The position numbers and the translations under genes were made by a program. From Pseudobutyrivibrio ruminis (lineage in GTDB: Bacteria; Bacillota; Clostridia; Lachnospirales; Lachnospiraceae), in the NCBI RefSeq assembly GCF_015057245.1, contig NZ_SVET01000007.1, positions 1-64,000 of the forward strand: a stretch of 64,000 nucleotides of DNA. Reading direction: 5' to 3'. Below are positions 1 through 6,238 of this stretch, piece by piece. A model generated the notes under the pieces. The model ran no database searches and was not told where the DNA came from. It worked only from the letters and a program-made list of their open reading frames with translations. The number at the start of each line of letters is the position of its first letter. Within the stretch, counting starts at the first letter, position 1.

Positions 1-567
1 GATGGACTTCCAGTGGAGGCTGATAAAAGAGATATCACAAAGCTTCGCCAGAAGATTGGAATGGTGTTCCAGTCTTACGAATTGTTCCCTCACAAGACAG
101 TAATTGAAAATATCATACTGGCACCTACAAAGGTTCAGAAGAGAAACAAGGAAGAGGTTACAAAGGAGGCAATAGAGCTTCTAGACAAGGTCGGTCTCTC
201 TGATAAAAAGGACTATTATCCTAGACAGCTTTCAGGTGGACAGAAGCAGCGTGTGGCTATTGTAAGAGCGCTTGTGATGCATCCAGAGATTATACTTTTT
301 GATGAGGTTACAGCGGCACTTGATCCAGAGATGGTTCACGAGGTTCTTGAAACTATGATTAAGCTGGCTAAAAGTGGCCGCACTATGCTCATAGTAACTC
401 ACGAAATGAGTTTTGCAGAGGCTGTTGCAGATAGAATCCTATTCTTCGACAATGGCGAGATAGTAGAAGAGACAGAAGACGTAAAGGGATTCTTTAAGGA
501 ACCTGTTACAGAACGCGCTCAAAAGTTCCTTAGAACCTTTGAGTATGATAGTGCCTTGTATATATAA
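1..567 (+). CDS. Polar amino-acid ABC transporter ATP-binding protein (5' end outside window)
   Basis: This is the C-terminal part of the ATPase that powers uptake of a polar amino acid through an ABC importer (GlnQ/HisP class). The reading frame is open from the first base, so the start and the Walker A motif lie upstream of the window. Visible are the Q-loop (GMVFQSYELFPH), the signature LSGGQKQRVAIVRAL, the Walker B segment IILFDEVTAALDPE and the switch histidine in IVTHEM. EVTAALDPE is typical of the amino-acid family. No permease or binding protein follows, so these partners must be upstream. The substrate cannot be deduced. Confidence 0.93.
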   Translation, partial: DGLPVEADKRDITKLRQKIGMVFQSYELFPHKTVIENIILAPTKVQKRNKEEVTKEAIELLDKVGLSDKKDYYPRQLSGGQKQRVAIVRALVMHPEIILFDEVTAALDPEMVHEVLETMIKLAKSGRTMLIVTHEMSFAEAVADRILFFDNGEIVEETEDVKGFFKEPVTERAQKFLRTFEYDSALYI

Positions 568-582
568 ACAAGCACAGTTGTC

Positions 583-726
583 CTAGTGGTGACTAGAAAA
601 ACGTAACAAACATTTGTAGTTGCAAAAAATAGGCACAAAACCATATTTATATTTCTTTTCTAGTTCAACAGTTGATATTTCAAATGTTTTGCGACACATA
701 GGGCAACGAAGTTTTACCATATCCAT
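583..726 (-). CDS. Tiny cysteine-rich (zinc-ribbon-like) protein, 47 aa
   Basis: A short reading frame reads MDMVKLRCPMCRKTF at its N terminus and carries a second cysteine pair CNYKC near the C terminus. The CxxC-x(25)-CxxxC spacing suggests a minimal zinc ribbon. The ATG at 726 is preceded by AAGGTAGG about 6-8 bases upstream, which is a reasonable ribosome binding site. It lies convergent to the ABC gene and divergent from the metY-cysK operon. No named family is recognised. It could be a chance ORF, but both cysteine pairs together with a ribosome binding site make a real gene plausible. Confidence 0.45.
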   Translation of the reverse strand: MDMVKLRCPMCRKTFEISTVELEKKYKYGFVPIFCNYKCLLRFSSHH

Positions 727-801
727 AAAAAACACCTACCTTTATTGTTTTATAAGGATATAGTAGCAACAAAATGTGAAAATATAATATTAAAAGTGTG
801 A

Positions 802-846
802 CTATAGCTGGTTATAAATTCAATTTATAGCCAGCTATAGTTTTTG
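802..846 (+). terminator. Near-perfect hairpin followed by T-run
   Basis: The arms CTATAGCTGG-T-TATAAATT and AATTTATAGCCAGCTATAG pair over about 19 positions with one G-T wobble and are followed by TTTTTG on the + strand. There is no T-run on the - strand side. It probably ends + strand transcription reaching this point from the ABC transporter operon, isolating the sulfur operon promoter directly downstream. Confidence 0.7.
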
Positions 847-858
847 CTTATTGTAAAA

Positions 859-875
859 CCTATTGACTAGGTAGG
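859..875. promoter_or_regulatory. Putative operator over the -35 of metY-cysK
   Basis: CCTA-N5-TAGG forms an inverted repeat at 859-871 that overlaps the -35 hexamer and continues into AGGTAGG. CCTA/TAGG half-sites resemble, from memory, the sites of Rrf2-family cysteine regulators (CymR) in clostridia. This would fit control of a sulfhydrylase and a cysteine synthase by cysteine supply. The regulator gene is not in the window, so the assignment is an inference. Confidence 0.4.
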
Positions 876-891
876 TAATTAAATGTATTAT
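863..891 (+). promoter_or_regulatory. Sigma-A type promoter of metY-cysK
   Basis: TTGACT (863-868) and TATTAT (886-891) are separated by exactly 17 bases and precede metY by about 50 bases. This is the only good promoter match between the upstream terminator and metY. Confidence 0.75.
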
Positions 892-944
892 CATTTCAAC
901 ACAAAAACATATCAACCAGATAGGCAAAAAAAGGAGGAAGAATT

Positions 945-2279
945 ATGAGCAATTATAGATTTGAAACTTTAGCACTTCATGTGGGCCAGGAAAACCCAGA
1001 TCCAGCATCTGATGCAAGAGCAGTACCTATTTACCAGACTACTAGCTACGTATTCAGAGATTCACAGCATGCAGCAGATAGATTTGGTCTTGCTGATGCA
1101 GGTAACATTTATGGTCGTCTTACAAATTCTACTCAGGGTGTTTTAGAGGAGAGAGTTGCAGCACTTGAAGGTGGAAGCGCAGCACTTGCAGTAGCATCTG
1201 GTGCAGCAGCTATTACATACACAATCCAAGCACTTGCAGCAAACGGCGGACACATCGTAGCACAGAAGACTATCTACGGCGGAAGCTACAATCTTCTTGC
1301 TCATACACTTACACAGTACGGTGTTTCAACTACATTTGTTGATGCACACAATTTAGATGAGGTTAAAAACGCAATTCAGGATAACACAAGAGCAATCTAC
1401 TTAGAGACTCTTGGAAATCCTAACAGCGATATTCCAGATATCGATGCAATTGCAAAGATTGCACACGAGGCAGGACTTCCACTTGTTGTTGACAACACAT
1501 TTGGAGCAGCTTATTGGGTAAGACCAATTGAGCATGGCGCAGACATCGTTGTTCATTCAGCAACAAAGTTCTTCGGTGGACACGGAACAACACTTGGTGG
1601 TGTTATCGTAGAAGCTGGCAAGTATGATTGGAAGGCAAGCGGAAAGTACCCTAACATTGCAGAAGCAAATCCTAGCTATCATGGTGTATCATTTGCTGAG
1701 GTTGCCGGTCCTGCAGCATTTGTAACATATATCAGAGCTATTCTGCTTAGAGACACAGGGGCAACAATCTCACCATTTAATGCATTCCTCCTTTTGCAGG
1801 GAATTGAGACATTGCCTCTTCGTCTCGACAGACATGCAGAAAACACAAAGAAGGTTGTAGAGTTCTTGAAGAATCATCCAAAGGTAGCTCATGTAAATCA
1901 TCCATCACTTGAGGATCATCCAGACCATGAGCTTTATAAGAAATACTTCCCTAAGGATGGCGGCAGCATCTTCACATTCGAAATCAAGGGTGGCAAGGAG
2001 GAAGCCTACAAGTTTATTGATAGCCTTGAAATCTTCTCAATCCTTGCAAATGTAGCAGATGTAAAGAGCCTGGTTATTCACCCAGCGACAACAACTCATT
2101 CTCAGCTTACAGAGGAAGAGCTTTTAGATCAGGGAATTACACAGTCTACAATCAGACTTTCAATTGGTACAGAGCACATTGATGACATCATTGAGGATTT
2201 ACAGAAGGGCTTTGATGCAATTGATGCAGAGAAGATTGAAGAAGTTTTTAATGCAGAAAAAAACGCAAATGCGGTATAA
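945..2279 (+). CDS. metY: O-acetylhomoserine sulfhydrylase (aminocarboxypropyltransferase)
   Basis: This PLP enzyme makes homocysteine from O-acetylhomoserine and sulfide, the direct sulfhydrylation route to methionine. The 444-residue length fits the MetY branch of the Cys/Met-metabolism PLP family, which is longer than cystathionine enzymes. The N terminus ETLALHVGQENPDPASDARA and the PLP-lysine segment VHSATKFFGGHGTTLGG are family hallmarks, and VIHPATTTHSQLTEEE near the C terminus is conserved. The start has AAAGGAGGAAG just upstream. It is followed after 27 bases by cysK in one operon, so the pair handles sulfide incorporation into both homocysteine and cysteine. Confidence 0.95.
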   Translation: MSNYRFETLALHVGQENPDPASDARAVPIYQTTSYVFRDSQHAADRFGLADAGNIYGRLTNSTQGVLEERVAALEGGSAALAVASGAAAITYTIQALAANGGHIVAQKTIYGGSYNLLAHTLTQYGVSTTFVDAHNLDEVKNAIQDNTRAIYLETLGNPNSDIPDIDAIAKIAHEAGLPLVVDNTFGAAYWVRPIEHGADIVVHSATKFFGGHGTTLGGVIVEAGKYDWKASGKYPNIAEANPSYHGVSFAEVAGPAAFVTYIRAILLRDTGATISPFNAFLLLQGIETLPLRLDRHAENTKKVVEFLKNHPKVAHVNHPSLEDHPDHELYKKYFPKDGGSIFTFEIKGGKEEAYKFIDSLEIFSILANVADVKSLVIHPATTTHSQLTEEELLDQGITQSTIRLSIGTEHIDDIIEDLQKGFDAIDAEKIEEVFNAEKNANAV

Positions 2280-2306
2280 TATAAAAAAACTAGGAGGAGA
2301 CTAGAA

Positions 2307-3239
2307 ATGTCTAAGATTTATAAGGGAGCTATTGAGTTAATTGGAAAGACTCCACTTGTTGAGGTGGTTAATATTGAAAAGGAGCTTGGGCTTGAGGCTA
2401 CAGTTCTTGTAAAGCTTGAGTATTTCAATCCAGCTGGATCAGTAAAGGATAGAGTAGCAAAGGCTATGATTGAGGATGCAGAGGAGAGAGGTCTCCTCAA
2501 GGAAGGTTCAGTAATCATCGAGCCAACTTCAGGAAACACAGGTATCGGTCTTGCAGCAATCGCAGCATCAAAGGGATATCGTGCAATCCTTACAATGCCA
2601 GAGACAATGTCAGTTGAGCGTAGAAACATTCTTAAGGCATACGGCGCTGAAATCGTTCTTACAGAAGGCTCAAAGGGTATGAAGGGGGCTATCGCAAAGG
2701 CTGAGGAGCTTGCAGCTGAAATCGAGGGAAGCTTTATTCCTGGACAGTTTGTAAATCCAGCAAACGCAACAGCTCACAGAACAACTACAGGTCCAGAAAT
2801 CTGGGAAGACACAGATGGAAATGTTGATATCTTCATCGCTGGTGTAGGTACTGGTGGAACAGTTACAGGTGTAGGTGAGTACCTTAAGTCACAGAAGCCA
2901 GATGTTAAGATTGTTGCACTTGAGCCAAAGGATTCACCTGTTCTTTCAGAGGGACGTGCAGGTGCACACAAGATTCAGGGTATCGGCGCAGGATTTGTTC
3001 CAGACGTATTAAATACAGAGATTTACGATGAGATTTTCGTAGCAGATAGTGCAGATGCATTTGCAGCAGCAAAGCTTCTTGCAAAGAAGGAAGGAATCTC
3101 AGTTGGTATTTCTTCAGGAGCAGCTCTCCACGGAGCAATCGAGCTCGCAAAGAAGCCAGAGAACAAAGGCAAGACAATTGTAGCTTTACTTCCTGATTCA
3201 GGTGATAGATATTACTCAACACCTCTATTTACAGAATAA
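2307..3239 (+). CDS. cysK: Cysteine synthase A (O-acetylserine sulfhydrylase)
   Basis: The product makes cysteine from O-acetylserine and sulfide with a PLP cofactor in the cytoplasm. The PLP-binding lysine lies in NPAGSVKDRVAKAMI, the substrate loop is EPTSGNTGIGLA, and the phosphate-binding glycine loop is GVGTGGTVTGVGEYL. The 310-residue length is normal. AGGAGGAGA precedes the ATG. It is the second gene of the metY operon and ends just before a long structured element that may also act as its terminator. Confidence 0.96.
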   Translation: MSKIYKGAIELIGKTPLVEVVNIEKELGLEATVLVKLEYFNPAGSVKDRVAKAMIEDAEERGLLKEGSVIIEPTSGNTGIGLAAIAASKGYRAILTMPETMSVERRNILKAYGAEIVLTEGSKGMKGAIAKAEELAAEIEGSFIPGQFVNPANATAHRTTTGPEIWEDTDGNVDIFIAGVGTGGTVTGVGEYLKSQKPDVKIVALEPKDSPVLSEGRAGAHKIQGIGAGFVPDVLNTEIYDEIFVADSADAFAAAKLLAKKEGISVGISSGAALHGAIELAKKPENKGKTIVALLPDSGDRYYSTPLFTE

Positions 3240-3257
3240 ACAACATATAGACTAAGA

Positions 3258-3353
3258 AAGCCATCCTGTTACGGCTACAAGCCTACTGATTTCTCCGCTC
3301 GACAACACGTCTCGCTTGAGAAATAGTAGAGCTTGATGCCTACAGGATGGCTT
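3258..3353 (+). ncRNA. Conserved structured RNA-like element, copy 1
   Basis: A 96-base element closes with the 12-bp stem AAGCCATCCTGT / ACAGGATGGCTT (3258-3269 with 3342-3353). Inside are a second stem CTACTGATTTCTC / GAGAAATAGTAG (3283-3295 with 3318-3329, one bulge) and a small apical stem GAC/GTC. A related element with the same layout lies at 59173-59267 on the other strand. It keeps the segments TGTTACG, CTACAAGCC and AGAGCTTGATG while the paired stems change on both sides. It follows cysK and ends in TTATTTTAG, so termination of cysK is a possible second role. No known RNA family was recognised from memory. Confidence 0.65.
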
Positions 3354-3390
3354 ATTTTAGTTTATACAATTAATAAAGTAAAATTACCAT

Positions 3391-4119
3391 TTACTTCTGT
3401 GTGAAGTAGCTATCTACGCCGTTGGCAATGCCCTGAGCGAGCATCAATTGGTATTCGTCATCCACAAGCTTTGTTTCCTCATCCGCATTTGTGAGGTCAC
3501 CAACTTCGACGATGGCGGTAGGAGATGCACACCAGTTTATGATAGGTTTGTCATCGTCTTCGGTGACGCCTTCGTTATCACAATCAGCTTCCTGGACAAC
3601 AGATCCTAGGATTGCATCTGATAATAGTCTAGCATCATTGTAATTTCCATAGTTGTATGGATTATCTTCTGACTGACATACAACAGAAACTCCATTGTTT
3701 TCCCCAGTCTGAATTACTATAAATGCATCGGCATTTGCAGTGTTGGCAATCATTGCACGGTCGCCACTGCTAAGATTTACATCGTTTTCATTTCTGGTAA
3801 GGAGTACGGTGTAGCCTTGCTTGCTAAGAAGAGAAGATGTCTTCAAGGCAATCTGCAGATTCAGATCATATTCGTGAATTCCTGTTTCGGCCCCATCCAC
3901 ACCAGTTGTGGCACGTGCAGTTGTTTTGAAAGCTCCAGGCCCAATTGGTTCCTTTCGATTGTTGGCATTCATCTGACAGCCAGGATCAATCACAATTACT
4001 TTCTGGGTAGATGTCTCTTTAACAGGTTGTTTTGCATCTACAGTGATAGAAGGATAAACCATTGCAACTAGGAGCATTACTACAACATTTTTTCGTAAGA
4101 GCTTTCTAATTGGTTTCAT
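3391..4119 (-). CDS. Secreted N-acetylmuramoyl-L-alanine amidase-like protein, zinc ligands missing
   Basis: The fold is that of the Amidase_3 family, which cleaves the amide between muramic acid and the peptide in cell wall. A hydrophobic N-terminal segment (residues about 11-25) acts as signal peptide or anchor. The family normally has H-E-H zinc ligands and a catalytic glutamate. Here the first motif reads VIVIDPGCQ (Cys48 for His) and the third reads FIVIQTGEN (Gln137 for His). Glu83 (in HEYDLNL) and Glu205 (in IVEVGDLTN) remain. The protein is therefore probably catalytically dead or uses a different site, and may bind peptidoglycan. The ATG at 4119 has GGAAGGGAG about 12 bases upstream. 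Confidence 0.8.
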   Translation of the reverse strand: MKPIRKLLRKNVVVMLLVAMVYPSITVDAKQPVKETSTQKVIVIDPGCQMNANNRKEPIGPGAFKTTARATTGVDGAETGIHEYDLNLQIALKTSSLLSKQGYTVLLTRNENDVNLSSGDRAMIANTANADAFIVIQTGENNGVSVVCQSEDNPYNYGNYNDARLLSDAILGSVVQEADCDNEGVTEDDDKPIINWCASPTAIVEVGDLTNADEETKLVDDEYQLMLAQGIANGVDSYFTQK

Positions 4120-4214
4120 TTGTAAATCACACTCCCTTCCAAAAATCTCTCTATAATGATTATCGGATACTGATGTGAAAAAACTATGTAAAATCTGTAT
4201 ATTTTAAGGCTTTT

Positions 4215-5363
4215 TTACCAGTAATTTGCAAATCCAAGTTCTATTAAACGATTAGTTTCATAATAACGTGATGATTTTACGGTTCCATCGCACATGGTGC
4301 GGTTTTTCCCACCAAGAACAACAGTGATAATTGTCTTGCCTTCTCGTGAAGCGACAGTCACAAGACACTGGCCAGCTCTGCCTGCTGTTCCTGTTTTGCC
4401 ACCTACTACGTATGGGTTGTAGTAAGCAGAACCTGGAATTACAAGAGCGTTAGTGTTTACAAGTGCTCTAGGAGCGGCGCACATGTTTGTGGCTGGAAGC
4501 ACAGCGCTTGCCATACCAAAATACTGCTTGAATAGTGGATGAGCGTATGCGTTGGCTGTAATCAAATAAAGTGAGTAAGCGTTTGTATACATATTTTTAT
4601 CTGGATAGCCAGATGGATTAGTAAAGTTTGTATTTACACAGCCAAGCTGAGTGGCTCTAGCATTCATAAGTGCTACGAAGTTTGATACGGAACCGGCAAC
4701 GGCCTCAGCAAGAATATTGCAGGCCTGGCAATCAGAGCTTACCATCATTGCTGTAAGAAGCTGATCTACAGTAAGGATTTCTCCGGCCTGAAGTCTTGGC
4801 TCCACGTGGCTTGCATCAGATGGAAGAGAAGCAACTGCAGTTGCAGAAGTCAAAACAGGTGTATCTAAAGTAAGCTGTCCAGCTTCGATTGCTTCTATTA
4901 CAAGAAGAGCAGTCATGATTTTGGTTGTGCTTGCTGGCTCAAGCTTGTCATTTGCTCCCTGGCTATAAATGATTTTGCCTGAAGCTGCATTAGCAACAAG
5001 GGCTGCATTTACATCATAAGAAGTAAATCGAACAGCAGTAGTGTTTGCTGCAGCAGAAAGTGCTTGCTGAGAAATATAGTAAATTCCGCCATCAAGGCTA
5101 ACCTGCCAAAAGCCATTTGATGTCTGGCCTGTAACCTGCACAGGTGTATTAACTGCGAGAGTTTTTACGAAAGTGGTGGTATCTGCATCAGCAAATACTT
5201 CAGTACCATTGCAGGACAAAAGCACTGCAGATATAGGTGTAACAGAATAATAAGCAGCTTCAGCCTGAAGTGATGCCATTGGCACAGTAAAACTAATAGT
5301 CAATGCCAAGGCTAGGGACAAGGCAGTTTTAGTAATAAGCTTTTTCACGTTTTTTAGGTTCAA
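4215..5363 (-). CDS. D-alanyl-D-alanine carboxypeptidase (DacF/PBP5 family) with N-terminal SH3-like domain
   Basis: This low-molecular-weight penicillin-binding protein trims the terminal D-alanine from peptidoglycan stem peptides outside the cell. A signal peptide covers about residues 8-34. An SH3-like segment (about 40-100) precedes the serine peptidase S11 domain. The SxxK motif is STTK in EPASTTKIMTALL and the KTG motif is in VVGGKTGTAG. The SxN position reads SSD in MMVSSDCQ, so the usual Asn appears to be Asp. The start chosen is TTG at 5363, nine bases after GGAGGA; an upstream in-frame ATG at 5489 lacks a binding site and would prepend unlikely sequence. It lies after the amidase-like gene on the same strand. 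Confidence 0.88.
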   Translation of the reverse strand: MNLKNVKKLITKTALSLALALTISFTVPMASLQAEAAYYSVTPISAVLLSCNGTEVFADADTTTFVKTLAVNTPVQVTGQTSNGFWQVSLDGGIYYISQQALSAAANTTAVRFTSYDVNAALVANAASGKIIYSQGANDKLEPASTTKIMTALLVIEAIEAGQLTLDTPVLTSATAVASLPSDASHVEPRLQAGEILTVDQLLTAMMVSSDCQACNILAEAVAGSVSNFVALMNARATQLGCVNTNFTNPSGYPDKNMYTNAYSLYLITANAYAHPLFKQYFGMASAVLPATNMCAAPRALVNTNALVIPGSAYYNPYVVGGKTGTAGRAGQCLVTVASREGKTIITVVLGGKNRTMCDGTVKSSRYYETNRLIELGFANYW

Positions 5364-5440
5364 ATTAATATTTCCTCCATATATAAATGTTAATTTTATT
5401 TTATCAGAACAAGGAAAAAAATAAAATTTGAAAAAAAGTG

Positions 5441-5469
5441 TTGACAAATAAAATTTAATTGCGTACAAT
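5441..5469 (+). promoter_or_regulatory. Promoter of the glutathione peroxidase gene
   Basis: A consensus TTGACA (5441-5446) is followed after 17 bases by TACAAT (5464-5469). It points to the peroxidase gene, whose start is about 75 bases downstream. Confidence 0.8.
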
Positions 5470-5495
5470 TCAATCATAATCAATTGCACACAATT
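5457..5495. promoter_or_regulatory. Two AATTG-N4-CAATT operators (OhrR/MarR-like)
   Basis: Two 14-bp palindromes, AATTGCGTACAATT (5457-5470) and AATTGCACACAATT (5482-5495), are centred 25 bases apart. The first covers the -10 hexamer and the second covers the start-site region. The half-site ACAATT resembles OhrR operators (TACAATT-type), and OhrR-type regulators sense organic peroxides. Repression of a peroxidase by such a regulator is the obvious reading, but the regulator gene is not in this window. Confidence 0.65.
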
Positions 5496-5544
5496 AAATT
5501 AAAAAAGAAATATGAACATGTTTTTCTGTGAAGGAGGAAAAGTA

Positions 5545-6087
5545 ATGGGATTTTATGATCTTACAGTTGAAAAGACAAATGGCGAGCAGCAGGCTATGAG
5601 CGATTATCAGGGCAAGGTTGTTATGATTGTCAACACAGCTACAGGATGCGGTTTCACACCACAGTACAAGGACATCGAAAGTATCTATGAGCAGTACCAC
5701 GCTCAGGGCTTCGAAATCGTAGACGTTCCTTGCAACCAGTTTGCAGGTCAGACACCTGGCAACGACGAGGAAATTCACGAGTTCTGCCAGCTTCACTACA
5801 ACACACAGTTCCCTCAGATGAAGAAGGCTGATGTAAATGGTGAGACAGCTATCGAGCTTTTCAAGTATCTTAAGTCTCAGAAGGGCTTTGAAGGATTTGG
5901 TAAGGGTGCTAAGGCACTTGCTATGAGCGCAATGCTCAAGAAGATTGACAAGGATTACAAGAACAATCCAGAAATCAAATGGAACTTTACAAAGTTCATC
6001 GTTGACCGTCAGGGTAATGTAGTTGCCCGTTTCGAGCCAACAGCTGACATGAAAGAAGTCGAGAAGTGTGTAGCTTCTTTGATTTAG
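5545..6087 (+). CDS. Glutathione peroxidase family protein
   Basis: This thiol peroxidase reduces hydroperoxides; bacterial members usually use thioredoxin. The catalytic cysteine is Cys35 in NTATGCGFTPQ. The rest of the tetrad is visible as Gln in PCNQFAGQ and Trp-Asn in KWNFTKF. The 180-residue length is typical. The start at 5545 follows GAAGGAGGAAAAGTA; an in-frame ATG at 5512 is too far upstream of that site. Paired operators over the promoter suggest peroxide induction, and a strong terminator closes the single-gene unit. Confidence 0.94.
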   Translation: MGFYDLTVEKTNGEQQAMSDYQGKVVMIVNTATGCGFTPQYKDIESIYEQYHAQGFEIVDVPCNQFAGQTPGNDEEIHEFCQLHYNTQFPQMKKADVNGETAIELFKYLKSQKGFEGFGKGAKALAMSAMLKKIDKDYKNNPEIKWNFTKFIVDRQGNVVARFEPTADMKEVEKCVASLI

Positions 6088-6120
6088 TCTAATATATTCG
6101 TATTATTTCTCCCTTTTTGT

Positions 6121-6159
6121 AAGGACTAGGCACGCCCATGCCTGGTCCTTTTATTTTTT
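6121..6159 (+). terminator. Intrinsic terminator after the peroxidase gene
   Basis: AAGGACTAGGCA and TGCCTGGTCCTT pair around a 6-base loop and are followed by TTTATTTTTT. Confidence 0.85.
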
Positions 6160-6238
6160 GCAAATTTAATGAAGAAATGGGGGGATTTTTGTGTATAATG
6201 TAGATGTAAACTTTTGCGTGTACGATGGAGAATAATAA

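Noticed and set aside
2905..3222. Open frame opposite cysK
   Set aside because: It is a shadow of the cysK codon pattern, with no binding site or recognisable domain; the same holds for similar antisense frames in metY, yitT and the chemoreceptor gene.
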